From NCBI GenBank assembly GCA_035315125.1, contig DATFYI010000117.1:1-29816 (forward strand): DNA of 29,816 nucleotides, given 5' to 3'. Shown in pieces: positions 15,636-22,444 of this stretch. The translations under genes were made by a program, and so were the position numbers. The notes below the pieces were generated by a model. It did no database searches, was not told where the DNA came from, and worked only from the letters and a program-made list of their open reading frames with translations. Origin of the DNA: DATFYI01 sp035315125. GTDB lineage: Bacteria > Chloroflexota > Anaerolineae > Anaerolineales > Anaerolineaceae. Position 1 is the stretch's first letter; every line of letters starts with the position of its first letter.

Positions 15636-16742
15636 ATGAAAATTGACTTTGCAGAACTCCGGATAATTCGCTTACGACTTTTGCACCACTTTGAGACTTC
15701 CTTTGGGGTTGAAGAAGAGCGGACCATCCCTTTATTGACACTTTACAGCCAGAGCCTTGAGGGATATTCAGAAGGCGTTATGGAAGTTTTGCCGTTATAT
15801 CGGGAAGAATTCGTTGCTGGTGCGGTTTCTTTGCTGAAAGATGCTTTTCTTCCCAAAATCATTGGGGCTGATATTCAGACACCGCAAGATATCCTGGACA
15901 AGCTGGCGGTGTTCCGCGGGAACCGCATGGCAAAAGCTATGATCGAAATGGCTTTTTGGGACATTTGGTCGAAAAGCCAAAATCAACCCCTTTATCGGAT
16001 GCTTGGCGGAAATCGCCAGAACATTCCTGTGGGAGTCAGCCTTGGAATCCAAAAATCATTGCAAGCTACTCGGGAGCAGGTACAAAAACATTTGGAACAA
16101 GGCTATCAACGCATAAAGCTAAAAATCAAACCCGGTTGGGATATACAAATGATCAGCTATATTCGTCAAGAATTTCCTGATGCAGTCCTGACTGTGGACG
16201 CCAATTCCAGTTATTCTCTGGCAGATATTAATCTATTACACCAACTTGACCAATATCAGCTTGACTATATAGAACAACCTCTGGCTTATGACGATATTAT
16301 CGATCATGCCAGCCTGCAAAGACAATTGACAACATCGATTTGCCTGGATGAATCAATCCTTTCACGTGAAGATGCCAGGAAAGCGCTCGAAATTGGAGCC
16401 GGCAGGGTTATCAATATTAAAGTTGGTAGAGTGGGTGGCCATCAGGAAGCTCAACGTGTTCATGATGTTGCCAAATCTTTTAATGTACCGGTTTGGTGCG
16501 GGGGTATGCTTGAAAGCGGCATCGGTCGTGCCCACAATATCCACCTGGCAACATTACCAAATTTCTCCAAACCGGGTGATACCAGTTCCAGCAGTCGTTA
16601 TTGGGCACAAGATATTATTAATGAGCCACTGGAAACAAAAGATGGGTTTATGCCTGTTCCCCAAGGGCTTGGGATTGGGGTGACACTTAATCGCCCCTAC
16701 CTGAAGAAATTAACAGTTTTTGAGGAGACGTTCCGATCGTGA
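15636..16742 (+). CDS. N-succinylamino acid racemase / o-succinylbenzoate synthase-like enzyme
   Basis: Enolase-superfamily enzyme of the NSAR/OSBS subgroup, 368 residues. The catalytic set is complete: Lys163 (in KLKIK), metal ligands Asp188 (TVDAN), Glu213 (YIEQPL), Asp238 (CLDES), and the opposing Lys262 (NIKVGRVGG). The late signature VWCGGMLESGIGRAHN followed by LPNF, SKPGDTSSSS and RYW is typical of NSAR/OSBS proteins. Family members do OSBS chemistry, N-succinylamino acid racemisation, or both. No menaquinone gene is nearby, whereas two acyltransferases and an M20 deacylase follow in the same operon, so racemisation is the likelier job. A CAGGGGA box precedes ATG 15636. The stop overlaps the next start by 4 bp (GTGA). 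Confidence 0.88.
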   Translation: MKIDFAELRIIRLRLLHHFETSFGVEEERTIPLLTLYSQSLEGYSEGVMEVLPLYREEFVAGAVSLLKDAFLPKIIGADIQTPQDILDKLAVFRGNRMAKAMIEMAFWDIWSKSQNQPLYRMLGGNRQNIPVGVSLGIQKSLQATREQVQKHLEQGYQRIKLKIKPGWDIQMISYIRQEFPDAVLTVDANSSYSLADINLLHQLDQYQLDYIEQPLAYDDIIDHASLQRQLTTSICLDESILSREDARKALEIGAGRVINIKVGRVGGHQEAQRVHDVAKSFNVPVWCGGMLESGIGRAHNIHLATLPNFSKPGDTSSSSRYWAQDIINEPLETKDGFMPVPQGLGIGVTLNRPYLKKLTVFEETFRS

Positions 16743-17551
16743 CTGTGCTCCAGACAACCAAAGGGCCGGTTCAAATTCGTGAGCTATTTTCTGTTAAGGA
16801 GATGATCGCTGCTGAAAGAATTCAAAAGCAGGTATGGGGGCAAGATACAATCCCTCATCCGAAAGAATTGTTAATCCCGGTTCAACATGAAGGTGGATTG
16901 GTTGCTGGTGCCTTCAACATTCAAATGGAGCTGGTTGGGTTGATTTTTGGGTTCCCTACCAATTATCCGACAGATTTACATTCTCAATTGCTGGCTACTC
17001 TTGAGGACTGGCGGGGAGAGGGTATCGGAACCGCCTTGAAATGGTTTCAACGTGATTGGTGCCTGGAACATGGCTACAAAAATGTCCGTTGGACAGTAGA
17101 TCCGCTGCGCGCCACCAATGCCGAGGTCAATATCCGCCATTTGGGTGGAATTTCTTCGATTTATTTACAAGATTATTATGGTGAAATGCTGGGAATTGAC
17201 GCCGGCCTACCATCAGATCGGTTGATGGTTGAATGGCATTTAGATAGCGGGCGTGTTGTATCACGGGCCAGGCAAAAACCAGAAGACCGGGGGTTTTCGG
17301 AAACGCAAACAGCAATTGTTATTGGTGATAATGATTTTCCCAACCGAATATTATTGGATTTGTCATCACCATCCATTTTAATACGCATACCATCCAACTT
17401 TCTGGAATTGGTTAAAGGGAATTTAAAACTGGCTCTTAAATGGCGGCTTCAAACGCGCATATTATTCCAAAATTATTCCTCAAAAGGGTATTCGATTACA
17501 GAATTTAGCAAGATAAATTATCCAGCTTATTTGCTTGAAAAGAGGTTATGA
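16739..17551 (+). CDS. GNAT acyltransferase of the COG3375 type (candidate D-amino acid N-succinyltransferase)
   Basis: A 270-residue GNAT-fold protein. The region TLEDWRGEGIGTALKWFQRDW (about 83-103) fits the acyl-CoA pyrophosphate-binding turn of GNAT enzymes, and VRWTVDPLRATNAEVN follows as a conserved block. From memory this belongs with the COG3375 group, which often neighbours NSAR genes; in Geobacillus a partner GNAT enzyme succinylates D-amino acids. That role is inferred here from operon position. It starts with GTG 16739, overlapping the racemase stop, so translation is probably coupled. The C-terminal 90 residues are variable. The other GNAT gene downstream could share or take the acylating role. 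Confidence 0.78.
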   Translation: MTVLQTTKGPVQIRELFSVKEMIAAERIQKQVWGQDTIPHPKELLIPVQHEGGLVAGAFNIQMELVGLIFGFPTNYPTDLHSQLLATLEDWRGEGIGTALKWFQRDWCLEHGYKNVRWTVDPLRATNAEVNIRHLGGISSIYLQDYYGEMLGIDAGLPSDRLMVEWHLDSGRVVSRARQKPEDRGFSETQTAIVIGDNDFPNRILLDLSSPSILIRIPSNFLELVKGNLKLALKWRLQTRILFQNYSSKGYSITEFSKINYPAYLLEKRL

Positions 17552-17554
17552 ATA

Positions 17555-18142
17555 ATGATTATTGAACCAGTTATTCTCTATGGGAAGATTGTCAAATTGG
17601 TGCCTCTTCAAAAACGTCATGTTCTGGAACTGGCAGAAGCGGGCAGCGATGAGGAAATTTGGAAATATATGCCTTACGGTCCAATTGTAACTTTAGAAAA
17701 GATGAGTGATTTGATTGATCATCTCCTGACGCTCCAGGATCATAAAACCGATCTGCCCTTTGCCGTAATCTACCAAAACTCAGGCAAGGTAATTGGCATG
17801 ACGCGCTTCATAGGGATTGAACCTGCCAATCGAGGGCTTGAAATTGGCGGGACGTGGTACACCCGCGATTACCAACATACTATGGTAAATACAGAGTGCA
17901 AGTTCTTGCTACTGAGGCATGCTTTCGAAGATCTAAATTGCATTCGAGTGCAATTTAAAACAGATGTGCGAAACGAACGATCGCAGAGGGCGTTGGAGCG
18001 GATTGGAGCGGTGAAAGAAGGCATATTGAGAGATCATATGATCCTGCCCGATGGAACTGTACGTTCTTCGGTTTATTACAGTATTCTTGCCGGAGAATGG
18101 ATCGCAGTTAAACAGCATTTTTTATATCTGATGAGCCGCTGA
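17555..18142 (+). CDS. GNAT N-acetyltransferase, RimJ/RimL type
   Basis: A 195-residue protein with the RimJ/RimL-like pattern: LVPLQKRHVLELAEA at the start, IGMTRFIGIEPANRGLEIG, a WYTRDYQ block, LLRHAFEDLNCIRVQFKTD and NERSQRALERIGAVKEG, ending in a LPDGTVRSSVYYSI motif. This branch acetylates protein N-termini or small amines including amino acids and antibiotics; substrate cannot be read here. It starts 3 nt after the previous gene, with AAAGAGG about 10 nt before ATG 17555. Within the D-amino acid operon it could acylate amino acids of another class, or simply be carried along. Length is normal and no residue seems lost. Confidence 0.85.
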   Translation: MIIEPVILYGKIVKLVPLQKRHVLELAEAGSDEEIWKYMPYGPIVTLEKMSDLIDHLLTLQDHKTDLPFAVIYQNSGKVIGMTRFIGIEPANRGLEIGGTWYTRDYQHTMVNTECKFLLLRHAFEDLNCIRVQFKTDVRNERSQRALERIGAVKEGILRDHMILPDGTVRSSVYYSILAGEWIAVKQHFLYLMSR

Positions 18143-18178
18143 AAAGGAGGATAAATCAGAAAGCAACAGGAGGATTCA

Positions 18179-19309
18179 ATGCAATTTATCTCTAAAGATG
18201 TATTTACGCAAGCTTCGCTATCCATAAAATCTCTGCTAGTAGAATTCGTCGGGATCGAATCACCGTCCAGCAACAAAGCGGCAGTGGATCGCCTTGGGGC
18301 ACGAATTACTCGGGAGCTTGTTGAATTAGATGGGAATATCGAAATTTATGAACAGGAAAAAAGAGGTAATATCGTAACAGCCCGTTGGGGGGATGGTCGG
18401 GATGGAATTCTGACTTTATGTCACATGGATACCGTTTTTGATTTAGGCACGGTGGCACAGCGGCCATTTCGAGAAGCTGATGGCAAGCTTTATGGGCCTG
18501 GCGTCCTGGATATGAAAAGCGGCATTGCAATTCTCCTGTCTGTTCTGTGTTTGTTTCGTCAGAATAATACCTGGCCAACCCGTTCGTTAACTTTGCTTTT
18601 CACATCGGATGAAGAAATTGGTAGTTTTGCGTCTCGCGAATTGATCGAAAACGAAGCCAGGAATGCTTCTGTAGTTTTTTGTCTGGAGCCCGGCCTACCT
18701 GATGGCGCCTTGAAAACATCTCGAAAAGGTGTTGGGGAAATCGATCTCTCTGTAAAAGGCGTATCCGCCCATGCCGGGGCGGATCATGAAAAAGGTCGTA
18801 ATGCAATTGAGGAGATGGCCTATCACGTGCTTGTTGCCCAAAAATTGACCGACTATGACAAAGGCACCACGGTAAATGTTGGATTGATCCGGGGCGGTAC
18901 TCGCACAAACGTTGTACCGGAAACAGCCAAAGCAATGATAGATTTCCGGGTAACCTCAAAAGATGAAGTCAGCCGGTTAGAAGAGTGGGTTAAAGGATTG
19001 AAGCCGGTTATTCAAGGCGTAGAAATATCAGCATCCTTTACGCTCAACCGCCCGCCCATGCCACGAGATGACCGGATGGTGCAAACATTCAAGAAAGCGC
19101 AGTCAATCGTTGAGGAGATTAGACTTAATCTGAACGAAGGCAGCACTGGTGGTGGCTCTGATGCGAACTTCGTGGCTGCCTTGGGCATTCCAGTATTGGA
19201 CGGCCTGGGTGGTGTCGGGGATGGTGCTCATTCCGAGCGCGAATATATACTGAGCGATTCGCTGGCAGAGCGAGCCGCTCTGCAGGCAGCCTTGCTTTTA
19301 AATTGGTAA
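18179..19309 (+). CDS. M20 family metallohydrolase (carboxypeptidase G2-like; candidate N-succinyl-L-amino acid deacylase)
   Basis: Two-zinc amidohydrolase of 376 residues. Visible ligands and catalytic groups are His82 and Asp84 in LCHMDTV, bridging Asp111 in GVLDMKSG, Glu145-Glu146 in TSDEEIGS, Glu170 in FCLEPG, and the late His in GDGAHSERE. The lid domain contains the GVSAHAGADHEKGRNAIEE block typical of CPG2-type members. Family members cleave C-terminal glutamate or deacylate N-acyl amino acids. As last gene after the racemase and acyltransferases, it is well placed to hydrolyse N-succinyl-L-amino acids and make the D-to-L conversion irreversible. AGGAGG lies directly upstream of ATG 18179, and a second AGGAGG lies at about 18145, just after the previous stop. 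No signal peptide. Confidence 0.88.
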   Translation: MQFISKDVFTQASLSIKSLLVEFVGIESPSSNKAAVDRLGARITRELVELDGNIEIYEQEKRGNIVTARWGDGRDGILTLCHMDTVFDLGTVAQRPFREADGKLYGPGVLDMKSGIAILLSVLCLFRQNNTWPTRSLTLLFTSDEEIGSFASRELIENEARNASVVFCLEPGLPDGALKTSRKGVGEIDLSVKGVSAHAGADHEKGRNAIEEMAYHVLVAQKLTDYDKGTTVNVGLIRGGTRTNVVPETAKAMIDFRVTSKDEVSRLEEWVKGLKPVIQGVEISASFTLNRPPMPRDDRMVQTFKKAQSIVEEIRLNLNEGSTGGGSDANFVAALGIPVLDGLGGVGDGAHSEREYILSDSLAERAALQAALLLNW

Positions 19310-19442
19310 ATTCTTCTTACGCCGATTTCTGAAATAAATAAATTGCTTGCAAAAACTCTGATCAGGCTAACCACTTCTTAATCGGTTGATGTAAAGATAT
19401 TTCGGTTTATGGTAACGAAAGGTATCATTAACAAATGTTAAT

Positions 19443-19471
19443 TGGATTAATTGAAAAATAATCCATATAAT
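19443..19471 (+). promoter_or_regulatory. Putative promoter of the zinc-ribbon NHL gene
   Basis: TTGGAT (19443-19448), 17-bp spacer and perfect TATAAT (19466-19471). The -35 is a weak match. The 212-nt AT-rich gap in which it lies shows no other clear element. Confidence 0.5.
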
Positions 19472-19521
19472 ATAGATTATCAACATCCTATTAATACTAA
19501 TAAATCGATGAGGTCATAAAA

Positions 19522-20772
19522 TTGGCTACAAAAACATTCGCTTGCCCTAACTGCGGCGCTCCTTTGGATTATAACGATACAGGCGAAACAACCATGCGCT
19601 GCCCCTTCTGTGAAACTTCGATTGTTGTACCGGATGAACTGCGTACGCCGAAACCTGCGTCATTTGAGTCAGTTAATGTAATTGTCCCCACAATGCAAAT
19701 GCCTGCTTCAAGATCGAAAAGTGGAGGACGATGGGTGTTGATTTTTGGTATCGTAATTGCTCTTTTTATTGTGGGGGTTACAGTAATACCCATCATCTTA
19801 GCAGTTGTCTTTACTCAGCATACAGTAAATAGCGCAGATAAGGCAGCCCAATCCTTTATGACTGCCATGCCCGCCGTCGCTGCCCAGGCAACAGATGTCC
19901 CTACTGCTGCGCCCACCCTGGCTCCAAGCCCAACTCCGGCTTATGCTCAGGCAGTGATGCACTTTGGTTCAAAAGGCATTGGACCAGGGATGCTAAACGA
20001 TGCCCGCTACCTAACCATTGATGGAAACAGCATCATCTATGTCGCAGATTATCAAGGAGGGCGTATACAGGCTTTTGATGAAACTGGCAAATATCTTTCA
20101 CAGTGGAAAGTAGGTGATAGCAATACTATCGTCGAGGGATTATCAGCCAATCAAAAAGGGGATATTTTTGTTTCCGCAGATGGATTTATTTATGAATACG
20201 AAGGTGCAACCGGCAAGTTTCTAATGAAATTGGCAGATCCGAACGGAGGGGAATATGGCGATCTGAATAGCACGGCTGATGGCAATCTGGCCGGGGTGTG
20301 GTATCAGGGACGCTGGGGAATGATCACATCGCTGGACGGTCACCGCGATGACCTGGTGATCTACAATACTCTAGGTAAAATTACTCTGAGAGTTCCTTCG
20401 TTTATCAGCGCTCAGACTGGTGATCTGGCACTTGATACAAATCTGGCAATTGATGGATTGGGAAATATTTATGCCTTGAGCGACTCAGTCATATACAAGT
20501 TTTCGCCGGGTGGAAAATATATTAACCGGTTTGGAAGCAGTGGCGACCAACCCGGGCAGTTTAGTTCACCCACTTCGATTGCAGTTGATGGGCAGGGTAG
20601 GGTATTTGTTAGCGATATAGATGTCATCGATATATTCACTCCGGATGGCCGATTTATGACCTCGTTTCCGACCAAGGCACCTGCGGATATGATGTCGTTT
20701 GATCAAAAAGGAGCTTTGTGGATAGTATCACGAGATCAAGTCATTAAATATGTGATCGGCAGCGGACAATAA
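19522..20772 (+). CDS. Zinc-ribbon, single-pass membrane protein with NHL-type beta-propeller
   Basis: 416 residues from a TTG start with GATGAGG about 8 nt upstream. An N-terminal zinc ribbon has Cys8/Cys11 (CPNC) and Cys27/Cys30 (CPFC). One hydrophobic segment follows (about 71-97), then a Thr/Pro/Ala linker and a C-terminal propeller (about 140-416) of repeats such as LTIDGNSIIYVADYQGGRI and IAVDGQGRVFVSD, typical of NHL/SMP-30-like blades. The positive charge before the helix suggests the ribbon is cytoplasmic and the propeller outside. NHL propellers bind proteins, RNA or glycans; no enzyme residues are evident. I do not know its function. It is followed at once by a shared terminator and stands alone on its strand between two unrelated units. 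Confidence 0.85.
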   Translation: MATKTFACPNCGAPLDYNDTGETTMRCPFCETSIVVPDELRTPKPASFESVNVIVPTMQMPASRSKSGGRWVLIFGIVIALFIVGVTVIPIILAVVFTQHTVNSADKAAQSFMTAMPAVAAQATDVPTAAPTLAPSPTPAYAQAVMHFGSKGIGPGMLNDARYLTIDGNSIIYVADYQGGRIQAFDETGKYLSQWKVGDSNTIVEGLSANQKGDIFVSADGFIYEYEGATGKFLMKLADPNGGEYGDLNSTADGNLAGVWYQGRWGMITSLDGHRDDLVIYNTLGKITLRVPSFISAQTGDLALDTNLAIDGLGNIYALSDSVIYKFSPGGKYINRFGSSGDQPGQFSSPTSIAVDGQGRVFVSDIDVIDIFTPDGRFMTSFPTKAPADMMSFDQKGALWIVSRDQVIKYVIGSGQ

Positions 20773-20802
20773 AAAAGGGCGAGGCTTCAAACTCGCTTTT
20801 TT
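20771..20802. terminator. Bidirectional terminator
   Basis: Six A, then stem GCGAG (20779-20783), 8-nt loop, CTCGC (20792-20796), then six T. The A and T runs make it work on both strands. It lies exactly between the converging stops of the NHL gene and lhgO. Confidence 0.88.
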
Positions 20803-20804
20803 CA

Positions 20805-22013
20805 TTAAAGCCCAAAATTCTTTACCGCCATTTCGCAAATCGATTTGCCAATACTGATTGAAGCGGTCGCCGCCGGGGAGGGTGCATTAAGCACGTGAAC
20901 CATATGCTCGGCTTCGACGATGCGGAAATCATCCGCCAGGAAACCGTTAGGCTCGAGCGCCTGGGCGCGTACGCCAGCTCCGCTACGATGGATATCCTCC
21001 GATTTTATCTCCGGAACCATCTTCTGAAGATATTTTACAAAAGCGGCCTTGTTCAATGACCGGTAGAATTCGCCAAAACCGGTAATCCAATATTTAGCTG
21101 CCATTTGCCAGAAACCAATGTAAGTGCCGTATTGGAGCATATCTCTAATTGAAATATCGCCCAGGCGATAACCTTCTCGTTTAAAGGCTAATAATGCATT
21201 TGGCCCGATCTCGACCCCACCTTTAATCATGCGTGTAAAATGGGAACCAAGAAATGGAAACCGCGGATCGGGCACGGGGTAAAATAAGTTTTTAATAAGA
21301 TGCTCGCGTTCAGGGATGACCTCATAATATTCACCCCGAAAAGGTAAGATCTGCAGCTTCGGATTTACGCCACACATACGGGCAATCCGGTCAGAATACA
21401 AACCTGCGCAGTTTATCAAATTTCGGCAATGAATTTCACCTTTTGAAGTATCAAGGACGAATTCGCCATTCGATTTATGAAATGCTGTGACACGCGCACC
21501 GGTTTGGATAGTCCCGCCAGATTCTTTTACGATGCGTCCAAACTCATCAGTCACACCGATATAATCGACTATCCCGGTTTGCGGGACGAACAAGCCGGCA
21601 ATTCCGCTGCCAAAAGGCTCATATTCTTTAATTTCTTCCGGTTTCAAGCGTTTAAGACCGACCAAGCCATTGGCGGGCCCGCGTTGCTCCAGTTTATCCA
21701 ATTCAGGTAACTCATTTTCTTGAGTTGCGACGATCACCTTTCCACAATTTTCATGGCGGATGCCATGCTCTTCACAGAAACTATACATAGCCAGCCTGCC
21801 ATCGACGCAATTCTTGGCTTTTAAAGAGCCGGGTTTGTAGTAAATGCCAGAGTGAATCACACCGCTGTTATGGCCGGTTTGGTGGGCAGCCAGGTGGTCT
21901 TCTGCTTCAAGGATGGTCAAAGAGAGGTGTGGCTGGCCGGAAAGCTGCATTGCGGTGGCCATCCCGACAATACCACCCCCGATGATTGCAATATCGAATG
22001 GTGCAGTGCTCAT
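20805..22013 (-). CDS. lhgO: L-2-hydroxyglutarate oxidase / dehydrogenase
   Basis: FAD enzyme of the DAO family that oxidises L-2-hydroxyglutarate to 2-oxoglutarate and passes electrons to the membrane quinone pool or oxygen. The 402-residue product begins with the dinucleotide motif DIAIIGGGIVGMATA, then has the LhgO blocks HQTGHNSGVIHSGIYYKPGS (FAD and substrate loop), FVPQTGIVDY, LPFRGEYYEV, and the end block HVLNAPSPAATASISIGK. Length is normal. GAGGGAG precedes ATG 22013. In enterobacteria lhgO follows csiD in a glutarate pathway; no such partner is here, so it may act in metabolite repair. An 8-bp inverted repeat lies about 55 nt upstream and could be its operator. Confidence 0.92.
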   Translation of the reverse strand: MSTAPFDIAIIGGGIVGMATAMQLSGQPHLSLTILEAEDHLAAHQTGHNSGVIHSGIYYKPGSLKAKNCVDGRLAMYSFCEEHGIRHENCGKVIVATQENELPELDKLEQRGPANGLVGLKRLKPEEIKEYEPFGSGIAGLFVPQTGIVDYIGVTDEFGRIVKESGGTIQTGARVTAFHKSNGEFVLDTSKGEIHCRNLINCAGLYSDRIARMCGVNPKLQILPFRGEYYEVIPEREHLIKNLFYPVPDPRFPFLGSHFTRMIKGGVEIGPNALLAFKREGYRLGDISIRDMLQYGTYIGFWQMAAKYWITGFGEFYRSLNKAAFVKYLQKMVPEIKSEDIHRSGAGVRAQALEPNGFLADDFRIVEAEHMVHVLNAPSPAATASISIGKSICEMAVKNFGL

Positions 22014-22065
22014 TTTTGATTACTCCCTCAATCAAAGTTAGATCCAATCTGGCAATTAATAAATC

Positions 22066-22084
22066 TTGATCTATTTTAGATCAA
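22066..22084. promoter_or_regulatory. 8-bp perfect inverted repeat, candidate operator of lhgO
   Basis: TTGATCTA, 3-bp spacer TTT, TAGATCAA. It is 52-71 nt upstream of the lhgO ATG. On the minus strand TTGATC of the repeat (22084-22079) sits 17 bp before TATTAA, a possible -35/-10 pair, so a bound dimeric repressor would cover the promoter. The shape suits a GntR-type regulator, which is a guess. Confidence 0.45.
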
Positions 22085-22151
22085 TTCTCTAAAAATCATA
22101 TGAAATGTTAATCTATTTGTCACTATAATAAATTATGTCAGTTGTTATGAT

Positions 22152-22184
22152 TTTTCTTGATGTTTTCTTAATGCTTTTCTTTAG
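22152..22184 (+). promoter_or_regulatory. Three tandem TTTTCTT repeats, candidate KdpE binding site
   Basis: TTTTCTTGATG (22152-22162), TTTTCTTAATG (22163-22173) and TTTTCTTTAG (22175-22184) repeat at 11 and 12 bp, about one DNA turn. OmpR-type regulators such as KdpE bind tandem direct repeats of this spacing, and known kdp operators are T-rich. The repeats end about 30 bp before the -10 box of the kdp operon, where an activator would touch polymerase. Confidence 0.55.
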
Positions 22185-22192
22185 TCTTTTGC

Positions 22193-22221
22193 CATCTTTA
22201 TGACCGATTAATCCCTATAAA
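22193..22221 (+). promoter_or_regulatory. Putative kdp operon promoter
   Basis: TATAAA at 22216-22221 is the best -10 near the first kdp ORF and gives a leader of about 29 nt. The -35 position (about 22193-22198) is a poor match, as expected for an activator-dependent promoter. A second TATAAT at 22124-22129 lies upstream of the repeats and is an alternative. Confidence 0.45.
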
Positions 22222-22256
22222 TAATTTGGTAAATTGAATAGGACGGGAGAAAGAAA

Positions 22257-22355
22257 ATGATTGACGTATTGTATGTTGTAATAACTCTGGCTATTTTTGG
22301 TTCGTGCTACCTCCTCGTAATTGGGTTTGATAAATTGATGGAGCATAAAAAATGA
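22257..22355 (+). CDS. 32-residue single-pass membrane peptide at the head of the kdp operon
   Basis: ATG 22257 opens a 32-codon frame ending with TGA at 22353-22355. GGGAG (22245-22249) lies 7 nt upstream. The product is one hydrophobic helix (about residues 4-23) with acidic Asp3 at one end and a charged tail (DKLMEHKK). The stop overlaps the ATG of kdpF in ATGA, so translation is coupled to the pump genes. It is not KdpF, which is the next frame. From memory, similar tiny peptides with a central VxxTxxxF pattern precede kdp genes in other bacteria, mostly unannotated. A role as an extra small subunit or assembly factor of KdpFABC is inference. Confidence 0.75.
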   Translation: MIDVLYVVITLAIFGSCYLLVIGFDKLMEHKK

Positions 22356-22444
22356 ATGCTATATATATCATTGTCGGTATTATATCGATCGGTCTGCTGG
22401 TTTACTTATTCATCGCTTTATTTAATCCGGAGAAATTTGAATGA
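22352..22444 (+). CDS. kdpF: KdpF small subunit of the potassium pump
   Basis: A 30-residue peptide: a single transmembrane helix followed by ALFNPEKFE, which matches the classic KdpF ending (often a PEKF or similar tail). KdpF stabilises the KdpABC complex in the membrane. Its ATG overlaps the stop of the preceding peptide, and its TGA overlaps the ATG of kdpA. GGAG lies 8 nt before the start. It is too short for most gene finders and is likely to be missed. Confidence 0.88.
   Translation: MNAIYIIVGIISIGLLVYLFIALFNPEKFE

Noticed and set aside
15636..16742. Naming the enolase-superfamily gene menC
   Set aside because: Catalytic residues fit both OSBS and NSAR activities, no menaquinone gene is nearby, and the acyltransferase/M20 context favours the racemase role.
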